Source: Crocinitomicaceae bacterium
GTDB lineage: Bacteria; Bacteroidota; Bacteroidia; Flavobacteriales_D; Crocinitomicaceae
Direction of reading: 5' to 3'
DNA: 64,000 nucleotides
Assembly: GCA_021325675.1 (NCBI GenBank)
Contig: JAJTCM010000010.1
Coordinates: 1 to 64,000, forward strand
Position numbers and translations under genes: made by a program. Positions 9,854 through 18,988 of the stretch are shown one piece after another. The notes below the pieces were generated by a model. That model did not search any database. It had not been told where the DNA came from and saw only the letters and a program-made list of their open reading frames with translations. Position 1 is the stretch's first letter; each line of letters opens with the position of its first letter.

Positions 9854-10240
9854 TTAACGTTTGGAGAACTGGAATTTCTTACGAGCTTTCGGTTGTCCCG
9901 GTTTTTTACGCTCTACCATTCTCGGGTCACGTGTCATCAAACCGTCAGCCTTCAAAACCGGCTTCATGTCTTCTGAGATTTTCACGAGTGCCCTTGAGAT
10001 CCCTAAACGGATTGCTTCTGCCTGTCCGTTGATCCCGCCGCCCATTACGTTTACTTTAACATCGTACTGACCTACAGTTTCTGTTAAGTTGAAAGGCTGC
10101 TGAATTTTAGACTGAAGCATAGCTACCGGAAAGAACTCCTTGTAATCTTTGTTATTTACGGTCACGCTGCCTGAACCTTTCTGAAGGTATACACGGGCAA
10201 CTGAAGTTTTTCTTCTTCCTAATGTGTTGATAATTTCCAT
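9854..10240 (-). CDS. rpsI: 30S ribosomal protein S9
   Basis: MEIINTLGRRKTSVARVYL...KKPGQPKARKKFQFSKR; start at 10240 preferred over 10258. Confidence 0.98.
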   Translation of the reverse strand: MEIINTLGRRKTSVARVYLQKGSGSVTVNNKDYKEFFPVAMLQSKIQQPFNLTETVGQYDVKVNVMGGGINGQAEAIRLGISRALVKISEDMKPVLKADGLMTRDPRMVERKKPGQPKARKKFQFSKR

Positions 10241-10241
10241 A

Positions 10242-10697
10242 CTATTTGAATGAGTCAAGGTTCATAACTACCGGCTTTTGAGCCTCTTGTTTGTGTTCTG
10301 TACCAACATACACTTTCAGGTTCGTAAACAAGTGACGACCCAAAGTGTTCTTTGGCAACATTCCTTTCACCGCTTTCTCGATCAAACGCTGAGGATGTTT
10401 CTGCAACATTTCCTGAGCTGTTAACGAACGCTGACCACCCGGGTAGCCTGTGTAACGCACATACTCTTTGTTCTCAAGCTTCGTTCCTGAAAACGAAACC
10501 TTTTCTGCATTGATAATAATTACATTATCTCCGCAATCTGCATGGGGAGTGAAGTTCACTTTGTGTTTACCACGAATGATCTTCGCCACCTTGCTCGCTA
10601 AACGACCAACAGTCTGGCCTTCAGCATCCACTAACACCCACTTCTTTCCAGAAGTTTCTTTGTTACCGGAAACGGTTTTGTAACTTAATGTATCCAC
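10242..10697 (-). CDS. rplM: 50S ribosomal protein L13
   Basis: [40 protein letters not shown]. Confidence 0.99.
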   Translation of the reverse strand: MDTLSYKTVSGNKETSGKKWVLVDAEGQTVGRLASKVAKIIRGKHKVNFTPHADCGDNVIIINAEKVSFSGTKLENKEYVRYTGYPGGQRSLTAQEMLQKHPQRLIEKAVKGMLPKNTLGRHLFTNLKVYVGTEHKQEAQKPVVMNLDSFK

Positions 10698-10742
10698 AAT
10701 AAATTTTAATTAAAATAAGACAATATCCCTAATTTGGGGGTG

Positions 10743-10773
10743 CAAATGTACAAAATTTATTTTTATAAACAAA
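10743..10773 (-). promoter_or_regulatory. Bacteroidota-type promoter for rplM-rpsI-rpsB-tsf
   Basis: Minus strand TTTG (10770-10773), 19-nt spacer, TACATTTG (10743-10750), matching TTTG/TAnnTTTG. Confidence 0.75.
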
Positions 10774-10800
10774 TCTTTTTGCGGAAATGTTGAATATATG

Positions 10801-10870
10801 AGCAATGAATTATGAATGCCGGGGCTTGAATGTATTTCAATTCATTATTCAACGTTCATAATTCATCCCT
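10801..10870. repeat. Intergenic dyad/word-repeat (ATTCAT family)
   Basis: ATGAATTATGAA (10805-10816) and TTCATAATTCAT (10855-10866) are perfect 12-bp inverted arms; TTGAAT/ATTCAA words inside. Confidence 0.7.
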
Positions 10871-10874
10871 AAAG

Positions 10875-11648
10875 CTATGCTTTCTTAAACTGGTTGATGG
10901 CGTTTACCGTAAAATCGGATAAAACGAGCTTTCCGCTCATTCCTGCACGCTCAGCCAAAAGCTCGTCCCAGTGCTCGGTTCCCTGCCAGAATACGCTTTT
11001 CAGCATGCTCATCGCTTCGGGATTGGAGCTTGCCAGGCGTTTTACGAGCGCATCGATTTCTTCGTCCATTTCTTCCGTTTCATCAAACACCTCGGTATAC
11101 AAGCCTTTACGTTTGGCCCAGTCTGCGCTTTTCCATTCGCTTGCATTGATTGCCAGCTGGCTCATGGCTGAAAGTCCCATCTTGCGCTCAACAGCAGGCC
11201 CAACCACGAACGGGCCGATCCCAACTGCCAGCTCGGATAATTTTACGTCAGCGTTTTTTGTAGCAAAGCAATAATCAACAGCCGAAGCCATTCCTACCCC
11301 GCCGCCAACGGCTTTACCTTGTACACGGCCAATAATAAACTTCGGGCATTTGCGGCATGCGTTGATTACTTTGGCAAAACCTGAAAAGAAATTCTTCCCT
11401 GTTTCGAGGTCTTTGATGGAAATCAGCTCGTCGAAGCTTGCCCCGGCACAAAAGGCTTTTTCACCGGCCGATTTCAAGATAATCACTTTCACCTCTTCGT
11501 TTTTACCAAGAGCTGTAATCGTATCCGCCAGTTTCTGAAGGATTTTTCCCGGCAGGGAATTACTCATCGGATGACCGAATTCAACAGTGGCTATCCCTTT
11601 ATCATTGATTTCGTATTCAACGTGGCCCTGGTTAATTGCGTCAGACAT
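10875..11648 (-). CDS. Enoyl-CoA hydratase/isomerase family protein
   Basis: AFCAGASFDELI and GRVQGKAVGGGVGMASAVDYCFA crotonase motifs. Confidence 0.92.
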   Translation of the reverse strand: MSDAINQGHVEYEINDKGIATVEFGHPMSNSLPGKILQKLADTITALGKNEEVKVIILKSAGEKAFCAGASFDELISIKDLETGKNFFSGFAKVINACRKCPKFIIGRVQGKAVGGGVGMASAVDYCFATKNADVKLSELAVGIGPFVVGPAVERKMGLSAMSQLAINASEWKSADWAKRKGLYTEVFDETEEMDEEIDALVKRLASSNPEAMSMLKSVFWQGTEHWDELLAERAGMSGKLVLSDFTVNAINQFKKA

Positions 11649-11808
11649 ATTTTATTCGTTTTGTTTTATTAAAGCGGCATTATTTACTGGCCTGAGCACA
11701 GGAATTCCAGGCGCCTGATCCGGAAAACAGGGCAAAGATAATCATTTGGGCCAAAAAATAAACAGCGCGACACAAGCGGTTGAAAATTACCGCAAGAAAA
11801 AGACCGGT

Positions 11809-12447
11809 TTAGTTGTCCTTCTTGTAATCAGGGTTGTAAGGCTTTTTATCCGGGTCATACGGTTTTTTGTAGTCCGGGTTGTAAGGCTTCCTGTCAGGAT
11901 CGTAAGGCTTTTTGTAATTTGGATCGTACGGTTTTTTGTCAGGATCGTAAGGGCGCTTGTAATTCGGATCGTACGGTTTTTTGTAATCCGGGTTATAAGG
12001 TTTCTTGTCCGGGTCGTAAGGTCTCTTGTTGTTGGGGTCATACGGCTTTCTGTTCGGATCGTAAGGGCGTTTGTTTTCCGGGTTGTAAGGCTTCCTGTCC
12101 GGATCATACGGCTTTTTGTAGCCACCCTGTGCGCCGTCAGCTCTCTGGAACGGCTTTTTAATGAAAGGCTTTGCTTCCACCTCTTTTTTGGCCGGACGGT
12201 TGCTTTTCGGGGAAGCGATCTTAACATCCAGCTTTCTCCCGTTTACTTCCATGCCATTAAGCGCCTGGATCGCATTGATCGCTTCCTCGGCGCTTTCCAT
12301 CTCAACATAGCCGAAGCCCTTGGAACGTTTAGTTTGTGCATCATAGACCACGTGGGCCAAATGAACCTTCCCGAAGGAAGAAAAGGTGACGGATAAATCT
12401 TCAGAAGTTATATCCCAATCCAGGTTCGCGATAAAAATATTAGTCAT
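11809..12447 (-). CDS. RNA-binding protein: N-terminal RRM plus long repetitive KPYDPD-type tail
   Basis: RNP2 IFIANL, RNP1 KGFGYVEM; start MTNIFIANLDWD at 12447; tail of 13 (K/R)PY(D/N)P(D/N/E) units. Confidence 0.93.
   Translation of the reverse strand: MTNIFIANLDWDITSEDLSVTFSSFGKVHLAHVVYDAQTKRSKGFGYVEMESAEEAINAIQALNGMEVNGRKLDVKIASPKSNRPAKKEVEAKPFIKKPFQRADGAQGGYKKPYDPDRKPYNPENKRPYDPNRKPYDPNNKRPYDPDKKPYNPDYKKPYDPNYKRPYDPDKKPYDPNYKKPYDPDRKPYNPDYKKPYDPDKKPYNPDYKKDN
11815..12120 (-). repeat. In-frame tandem repeat (about 45-nt, 15-aa double unit) encoding the RRM protein tail
   Basis: KKPYDPDRKPYNPENKRPYDPNRKPYDPNNKRPYDPDKKPYNPDYKKPYDPNY...; alternating mostly 8- and 7-residue units. Confidence 0.9.
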
Positions 12448-12599
12448 GTACGATTTGTTTTCTAAGTCAGAGTCAGACAAATGTAAACAAAAAAATGGGA
12501 GCACAAAAATAACGGTTAAGAATTTTACGTTTTTTTTGACAAATGGCTAAAAAACGGCTATGAAGGAATTTTCTTGTTATTTTTGTTGAAAGTTTAAAC

Positions 12600-13592
12600 A
12601 TGCTCAAAGTACTGAAATCACTCCTTTTTACCTTGATTTTATCAGGTATTTCAGCCCAGGAAGAAACCTCTGTCCTCTTCATCGGGAACAGCTTCACATT
12701 CATGAATGCCATGCCCAGTATGTTCCGTGAAATTGCCAAAGCCAAAGGCAAAACCATTTTTGTGGACTCGATTGTGGAAGGCGGAAAAGACCTGAATTTC
12801 CACTCCGGAAGAGCGCTTACCTATGAAAAAATCCGTTCCCGGAAATGGGATTACATCATTTTACAGGCCCACAGCAATGAGCTTGCCCAGCCTGAATCCA
12901 AGATCGATAACCTTACTCTGCCTTATGCAAAACGTATCGTGGACAGCATCCGGGCAAACAGCAACTGCACGCAGCTGGTGCTTTACATGACCTGGGGTTA
13001 CAAAAACGGGAACCCGAAATGGGCGCCAATCGCCAGCTACGATTCCATGCAATACCGCATCAAAAACCAATACCTGCGGTTTGCCGACCTGCTTGACGCA
13101 CGCGTTTCACCGGTTGGGGAAGTCTGGAAAGCGATCCGCGCCAACTACAGCGGCATCAACCTTTATGACCCGGACAACCAGCATCCGAGCCTCGTTGGTT
13201 CGTATCTCTCGGCTTGTACACATTTCTCAACGATTTTCGGGGAAACGCCGCTGGGTAATCACGCCCCTATCCTGCTGGACGAAATGACCCGCCAGATTAT
13301 TGAGCTGAATGCTTCGCAGATTGTCCTGAACAACATGAACCAATGGCGCAACGTTCCCCGGAAAACTTCGCCGGAAGCAGGCTTCGACCTCGTGCTGAGC
13401 AACGATACTTTACAGGTTATAAACCGCGCCCGCAATTCCACGTGGATCGAATGGGATTTTGGCGACGGACATAAATCGGTAGAGGAAAGCCCAAGTCACT
13501 GCTACCTTTCCAAAGGGGCTTTTACGGTTACCCAAAAAGTGATGAATGCGTGTAAAACGATTGTTTATCCGAGGGAGATTTTGGTGAAATAA
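12600..13592 (+). CDS. Secreted SGNH/GDSL-like hydrolase (DUF4886-like) with C-terminal PKD-like domain
   Basis: SVLFIGNSFTFMNAMPSMF block I; WDYIILQAHSNE; DNQHPSLVGSYLSA block V; WIEWDFGDGHKSVEESPSHCY PKD-like. Confidence 0.8.
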   Translation: MLKVLKSLLFTLILSGISAQEETSVLFIGNSFTFMNAMPSMFREIAKAKGKTIFVDSIVEGGKDLNFHSGRALTYEKIRSRKWDYIILQAHSNELAQPESKIDNLTLPYAKRIVDSIRANSNCTQLVLYMTWGYKNGNPKWAPIASYDSMQYRIKNQYLRFADLLDARVSPVGEVWKAIRANYSGINLYDPDNQHPSLVGSYLSACTHFSTIFGETPLGNHAPILLDEMTRQIIELNASQIVLNNMNQWRNVPRKTSPEAGFDLVLSNDTLQVINRARNSTWIEWDFGDGHKSVEESPSHCYLSKGAFTVTQKVMNACKTIVYPREILVK

Positions 13593-13600
13593 CTTTTTTA

Positions 13601-13740
13601 CTTTTTGGCTTGATCCAAAAAGTAAACAAAAAGATCAAGAACGCTTTTCGAGACATTTTCTTCGAAACCCGGGTAAAAAAGCAAGCCCCGCAAGCAGGAG
13701 CCCCCACCTTGCTTTTTACCCGTATGCCGGAAAAGCGTTC
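13601..13740. repeat. Complex nested inverted-repeat element between convergent genes
   Basis: TTTTTGG/CCAAAAA and CTTGATC/GATCAAG dyads; GAACGCTTTTC (13639-13649) pairs GAAAAGCGTTC (13730-13740); GGGTAAAAAAGCAAG (13671-13685) pairs CTTGCTTTTTACCC (13708-13721). Confidence 0.8.
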
Positions 13741-13758
13741 GTTATCACCAAAACCACA

Positions 13759-16029
13759 TCATTCAGCAATAACCAGCTTCGTGCTGCCAAGGAGGTTTTG
13801 ATCTTCCCCGCGGAACAAAACGAAATAGATTCCAGGCGGTAAAGCGCCCACATCGAAAGTCAGCTGGCCGTTTCCGCTTTCCTGCTGTAAAACTGTTTGC
13901 CCAAGGGCAGAAACCAGCTCCAGGGAAATCCCTTCTTTGGAATTCAATTGAACATGAACGAGCTGCTGCGCCGGATTTGGATAAAGCCGGAAATCAAATT
14001 TTTCTTTCGCTATTTCCTTCACTTTCAGGCTTCCGTTCAGCGTATGCTCCAGGTGAAAAATACCTCCAAGATCGCCGCCTACGAATAAATCGAGGTTGCC
14101 GTCGCTGTCAATATCATTCACAAAACAAGAGCTCAGGTAATCGGTGTTAATCCCGAGGTAAGCGTTTGAGATAACATGAAAAACGGAGTCAGCGGCAAGA
14201 TTACCTTCGATCCCGTCGTAAAAACGCAGTTTCCCGTCGGCGCTCCCCAGCAAAAGCCGGACAGTATCATTGTACCTGAAGAAATGAGGCGCCGGGTAAC
14301 CGTCGGGGGTCAGCGTTGCCACGTCAATTCCTCCAAGCTTGCTGTTCTTTAATTCGAAAGACGGCTCTGAAGCCGTACCGATATTTTCATAATACACGAG
14401 CTCACCCGTTTTTTTACCGAGGATTAAATCCAACAAATTATCCCCGTTCAGATCGAAAACCTGTGGAAAACAATAATTCTGAACAGAAATCACATTCCCC
14501 ACGTTGTCGGTGTAATCCGCCACGGGAGCTGCAAAAGCAAGCGGATTGCCTGTCCCGGCCGTGTTTTCGCGGTAAATCAAGGTCCCGTCTTCCAATCCGA
14601 GGAACAAATCCTGGTCGCCATCGGTATCGATATCGCCGAAAGCCGGAACGATACGCAATCCCAGCCCGGAAGTGGATAAAGCGAGGTAATCCGACTCCAC
14701 GAAACTGAAAAAAGGCTCGCCCGGAGTGCCGGTATTGCGGTAATGATAAAACACGCTTTCTTTCGACAGCTGTTCTTTGTACCTGAAAAATTCAGCTACC
14801 AGCAAATCCTGCAGCCCATCGTCGTTTTGGTCAACAAAAACCGGGATTGAGCCTGTACCGGTTTCGATCATGTCTTCCTGGAAATAGCTTTTCGAGCGGA
14901 AAGAAAACACCGGCTGGGCGTTTGAGCCCGTATTTTCATAAAAATAAATACTTTTTTCGTTGTGGGAAATCCCTTTCGCGTTCGGACAAACCACGAGGTC
15001 TTTGATCCCGTCCAGGTTGGCATCGACATAAAACGCCGCCGGAAAAACAGAAACATTAGCAGGTGTCGTATTACTCGGGAAAGCTTCATCCATGGCGTTC
15101 ATCGCCGAATTGGTATTGGGTTCCGTTCCGCCGTTTGTCAGCAAAACAAGGTTTCCCAGGTTCACGTCGCCAATTATGAGATCGTAAACGCCTGAATTGT
15201 CGTAATCCAGCGCGAGCACCGTTGAACCGGCATGACGAAGCGGCGCATTTAATGCAAACTCCTTGACAGGCCCGTCATTTGGCTGCAACTGCGGATTGGG
15301 AACATTGCCGCTTCCGCAAGGGGTTTCTGTGGAATTCAAGACGATCTCGCTTGTGATTGCATCTTCCGTAAACTTGCCCCAGCAGCGGTTTTTCAATATA
15401 TAGATCAATGAATCGGAATGCCCGTAAAGCTCCTGGCTCTGGTTTTGGTGATATTCCATTCGTTCACCTGCAATGTCAAAGGTCAGAATGTCTATATCAC
15501 CGTCAAAATCAATATCTGCATACGCCGGGATATCGCTTGAGCTGACGTACAGATTATCGATATCGCCGTCATAGTCGGAATTCAGCACTTCCGAAGCGAG
15601 CTCCCAGCTTAAACCGGTTTGGAAAGAGCCCGTATTGCGGTACACTTTTACACCGCCAATCCCATAGGTAAAAATGTCTTTGCGGCCATCGTTGTCGTAA
15701 TCCACGAGGGCTACGCGGTTTTTCAGATCGGAAGGAAAATGGTTCTTCGCATTGTGCAGCTGTTTGTAGGCTGGCTGCCCGTTTTCCGTTACCTGGCGCA
15801 GTACCCTGATATTGTCGTGGCTGCGGTCAAAGAAAAACAAATCGGCATCACCGTCAAAATCGAAATCGAAATCGGATAACTGTACGTAGTTGAAACCGCC
15901 GCCCCAGGGATAAAGCAATGTATCCAGGCCTTTTCTGACGGGAATGGAATCATTGAAATCAAAATTAAACTGGGCAGACGCGCTGATCCAAAAGCACAAA
16001 AAACTGAAGGCAAGGTATGCTTTTTTCAT
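13759..16029 (-). CDS. FG-GAP/VCBS-repeat surface protein with T9SS sorting domain
   Basis: Repeated D-x-D-x-D-G-x-x-D (DYDNDGRKDIFTYG, DIDSDGNLDLFVGG); C-terminal YPNPAQQLVHVQL...LPPGIYFVLF. Confidence 0.9.
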   Translation of the reverse strand: MKKAYLAFSFLCFWISASAQFNFDFNDSIPVRKGLDTLLYPWGGGFNYVQLSDFDFDFDGDADLFFFDRSHDNIRVLRQVTENGQPAYKQLHNAKNHFPSDLKNRVALVDYDNDGRKDIFTYGIGGVKVYRNTGSFQTGLSWELASEVLNSDYDGDIDNLYVSSSDIPAYADIDFDGDIDILTFDIAGERMEYHQNQSQELYGHSDSLIYILKNRCWGKFTEDAITSEIVLNSTETPCGSGNVPNPQLQPNDGPVKEFALNAPLRHAGSTVLALDYDNSGVYDLIIGDVNLGNLVLLTNGGTEPNTNSAMNAMDEAFPSNTTPANVSVFPAAFYVDANLDGIKDLVVCPNAKGISHNEKSIYFYENTGSNAQPVFSFRSKSYFQEDMIETGTGSIPVFVDQNDDGLQDLLVAEFFRYKEQLSKESVFYHYRNTGTPGEPFFSFVESDYLALSTSGLGLRIVPAFGDIDTDGDQDLFLGLEDGTLIYRENTAGTGNPLAFAAPVADYTDNVGNVISVQNYCFPQVFDLNGDNLLDLILGKKTGELVYYENIGTASEPSFELKNSKLGGIDVATLTPDGYPAPHFFRYNDTVRLLLGSADGKLRFYDGIEGNLAADSVFHVISNAYLGINTDYLSSCFVNDIDSDGNLDLFVGGDLGGIFHLEHTLNGSLKVKEIAKEKFDFRLYPNPAQQLVHVQLNSKEGISLELVSALGQTVLQQESGNGQLTFDVGALPPGIYFVLFRGEDQNLLGSTKLVIAE

Positions 16030-16081
16030 TCCTGGTTAATTGATTTACTAATATAACGGATAAATCCGGAAAAAGTAAGCT

Positions 16082-16843
16082 TTAATTCAATTCGATACCA
16101 ACGGGGCAGTGATCCGAGCCCATAATTTCATTTAAAATAAAGGCATCTTTGATGTTCGGCAAAAAGGATTTAGAGCTTAAAAAATAATCGATCCTCCAGC
16201 CAACGTTCTTCTGTCTTGCGCCTGCGCGGTAGCTCCACCAGGAATATTTGATCACCTCGGGATAAAAATGACGGAAAGTATCGTATAATTCTTCGTTGTG
16301 GTAATTGTTCATACCATCAATTTCCTGCTGCATATAACCGGCGGATTTGTTGTAATTCGGCTTGGCATTTTTCAGGTCGATGTCCTTGTGGGCCACGTTG
16401 AAATCCCCGCAGACAAGCACCGGCTTTTTGCTTTCAAGCTTTTTGAGGTACATCAGGAAATCCGCATCCCAGGTTTGCCTGTATGCCAGACGTGCCAGCT
16501 CGCTCCCGGAATTCGGAACGTAAACGTTTACGAGGTAGAAATTTTCATATTCGGCACAGATAACACGGCCTTCGTTATCATGCTCGGCAACGCCCATATC
16601 AAACACCACGCTTATCGGCATAATTTTCGTGAGAATGGCCGTCCCGGAATAACCTTTGCGTTCCGCTTCGTTGGCGTACACATGATATTCCGTCAGCGGC
16701 TTCGCAATTTCCATTACCTGCTCCACGCTTGCCTTGGTTTCCTGCAGGCAAAGAATATCGGGGTTCATGATTTTCACATCATCATAAAAAGTCTTCTGCC
16801 CGATCGCCCGGATCCCGTTTACATTAAAAGAAATAAGCTTCAT
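16082..16843 (-). CDS. xth: Exodeoxyribonuclease III
   Basis: MKLISFNVNGIRAI..., LCLQETKA, VCGDFNVAHKDIDL, SDHCPVGIEL. Confidence 0.95.
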   Translation of the reverse strand: MKLISFNVNGIRAIGQKTFYDDVKIMNPDILCLQETKASVEQVMEIAKPLTEYHVYANEAERKGYSGTAILTKIMPISVVFDMGVAEHDNEGRVICAEYENFYLVNVYVPNSGSELARLAYRQTWDADFLMYLKKLESKKPVLVCGDFNVAHKDIDLKNAKPNYNKSAGYMQQEIDGMNNYHNEELYDTFRHFYPEVIKYSWWSYRAGARQKNVGWRIDYFLSSKSFLPNIKDAFILNEIMGSDHCPVGIELN

Positions 16844-16933
16844 TTCTGTTCCGAATTAATTTGAAAACAAAAATAGAAATTTATTTGATTCCGGATATTT
16901 TTTCTATATTTACCTGAAGACTAATTTCACGGC

Positions 16934-18988
16934 ATGATTAAAAACTTTCTACTTACGCTTTTCGTCTGTATTTCCGGGCTTATTCCTTTCACTTCCAGGG
17001 CACAGAAAATCCTGTTTTTTGCCTCCCATGAGCAAACCTATTATTCGGAGCTGATTGTTGCTGTAAAGGGCCTGGAAGCTGCCGGTTACACCGTTGATAT
17101 CGTAAGCGCCAACGCGCAGGATGTTTCAACGTATATGGTCCCAAATCCAACAACAATCGAAGAAACGGCAAATACCCTGTTCAACAGCTCTTATGGTGAA
17201 TTTACAACGCAATTCCCCACTCATTTCGGGGAAGGATGGCAGGCGGGACTGAACGCCACACCGGATTTTTATCCCGTAAGCGGAAGCATCCACGATATTG
17301 CCGATATGACCGAATACGACGCTTTGGTGCTCGCCGGCGGAACGGGCATTTTAGCCTATCGCGTTGACGGACAATATGAATCCCAGGGAAGCGGCGACCG
17401 GTTGCTAACAGCAGCACAAGTCCAGCTGACGGCGGAAAAACTGAACGAATTGGCGCTGGACGCCCTAAGCAATGGAAAACCCGTTTTGGCGCAATGTCAC
17501 GGGGCAAGCCTGCCGGTTTTCTGGCGGATTCCCGGAACTTCAGGTGCAGGATCCGAAATACTGGGATTCAGCCTTTTGAAAGACCAGGGCGCGGCCGGCT
17601 ACCCGGATGCACAAACGGAAACGGATTACCTGGACATGAACGTTGCTTACAATAACCTCGACCGCGTGAGGGTTTCCAGTCCGCATTCTTCTTTTGCAGG
17701 ATTTGAGAACGGGAAAGCAAAGATCATTACTTCCCGCGACTGGTATCCCCAGACGGTTGCACATGCCGCGCGGACGCTGCTCAATATCCTGGAATCTTAT
17801 CCCACTTCCGGAGAGCTCGAACAGGAAATATCCGTGCTGATTATGCATGGAGGCGCAGTTGACCCGGATAACTGCGGGGCTGCGAACCATTTGAACGATG
17901 TTCCCTGCAATTACGGTACGGGAAATAATCTTCCTGCGGATTACAGCGACATCGAAAACCTGCTGAATGCTTCTTCAACCTTCGATCACTATCAGTTCAA
18001 TGTCAGCAACCTGAACCTGGCTTCAGGTATTATGCCTTTCGATGCCAACGACGTGAATTCCGTTCTTTCCTACCTTGAGCAGTTCCAGGGAGTTGTTTTT
18101 TTCAAGCATTGGTCCACCGGGATTACCGACGAAATCCAGCAGGCTTTGAAAACTTATGCGGACAACGGCGGGGGAATTGTTGGCCTGCACCACGCTTTAT
18201 ACAACGATATTGACAATGAACAGAACAAAAACATCCTGGTGAATGAAGTTTTTGGTATGGAATCCGCAATGAGCACGTGGTCGGCGAGCCTGGTGAATTA
18301 CCAGGTTTACAGCACGAATTACGGCCATTTTGTGAGTACCTACGGCGTCAATTATTTCAACGCGCAGGAACCGCCGCTGGAATGGGAAAATACGGCGATG
18401 CCGAACGCAGGCTCAAACCTGTCGCACAGTACTTACCAGCGTTTTCCGGTGTTTGACGAGATTTACAATAACATGGTATTTGTGAACAACCCGAGCTTTG
18501 GTCATGGTGTGAATCAAATCTGCCCGCTTTTCTCGAACGATCAATCTCCGCTCGCGCAAATGCACACAACAGGCTTTGTGAAGCTCTTTAACCCGGAAAT
18601 GGACGAAAGCGAAGGCCGGATTGCTTACTTCGAGATCGGTGAACGCAAGGAAAGCATCAACATCAGCCACGTTTTCGGGCAAGTGGTTCGCAACGCCGTT
18701 TTCTGGACAGCTATGGACCCGCTTGCCGTAAGCGGAATTACCCATTACGAAGCGGAAGGAATCAGCATTTATCCGAACCCGACCGAAGGACTGGTCCATA
18801 TTAAAAACCCGGGAAATAAAGAATTGCTATTAACGGTTGTTGACCCTTCGGGACGCCGCTTAAATTCCTGTAAAATAGCTGCGCAAACGGGAACCGACTT
18901 TTCTCTTTCGGGGAAATCACCGGGAATTTACCTCATCGAAATGGAGCAAGAAGGTATCAAACATGTTCAGAAGATAATTCTCCGCTAA
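16934..18988 (+). CDS. Secreted DJ-1/PfpI-like plus ThuA-like fusion protein with T9SS sorting domain
   Basis: N-term KILFFASHEQTYYSELIVAVKGLEAAGYTVDIVSA...LVLAGGTG...PVLAQCHGAS; C-term half VLIMHGG...GGIVGLHHALYND (ThuA-like); YPNPTEGLVHIKNPG...GIYLIEM. Confidence 0.8.
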   Translation: MIKNFLLTLFVCISGLIPFTSRAQKILFFASHEQTYYSELIVAVKGLEAAGYTVDIVSANAQDVSTYMVPNPTTIEETANTLFNSSYGEFTTQFPTHFGEGWQAGLNATPDFYPVSGSIHDIADMTEYDALVLAGGTGILAYRVDGQYESQGSGDRLLTAAQVQLTAEKLNELALDALSNGKPVLAQCHGASLPVFWRIPGTSGAGSEILGFSLLKDQGAAGYPDAQTETDYLDMNVAYNNLDRVRVSSPHSSFAGFENGKAKIITSRDWYPQTVAHAARTLLNILESYPTSGELEQEISVLIMHGGAVDPDNCGAANHLNDVPCNYGTGNNLPADYSDIENLLNASSTFDHYQFNVSNLNLASGIMPFDANDVNSVLSYLEQFQGVVFFKHWSTGITDEIQQALKTYADNGGGIVGLHHALYNDIDNEQNKNILVNEVFGMESAMSTWSASLVNYQVYSTNYGHFVSTYGVNYFNAQEPPLEWENTAMPNAGSNLSHSTYQRFPVFDEIYNNMVFVNNPSFGHGVNQICPLFSNDQSPLAQMHTTGFVKLFNPEMDESEGRIAYFEIGERKESINISHVFGQVVRNAVFWTAMDPLAVSGITHYEAEGISIYPNPTEGLVHIKNPGNKELLLTVVDPSGRRLNSCKIAAQTGTDFSLSGKSPGIYLIEMEQEGIKHVQKIILR

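Noticed and set aside
11746-12396. 216-aa plus-strand ORF (VVRLPVRIVRLFVIR...) and 146-aa minus-strand alternate-frame ORF over the RRM gene
   Set aside because: Both are shadows of the in-frame 45-nt repeat, whose other frames stay open by periodicity; the RRM frame has real RNP motifs.
13610-13801. 63-aa ORF in the nested palindrome
   Set aside because: Translation of an inverted-repeat element; no start context or homology cue.
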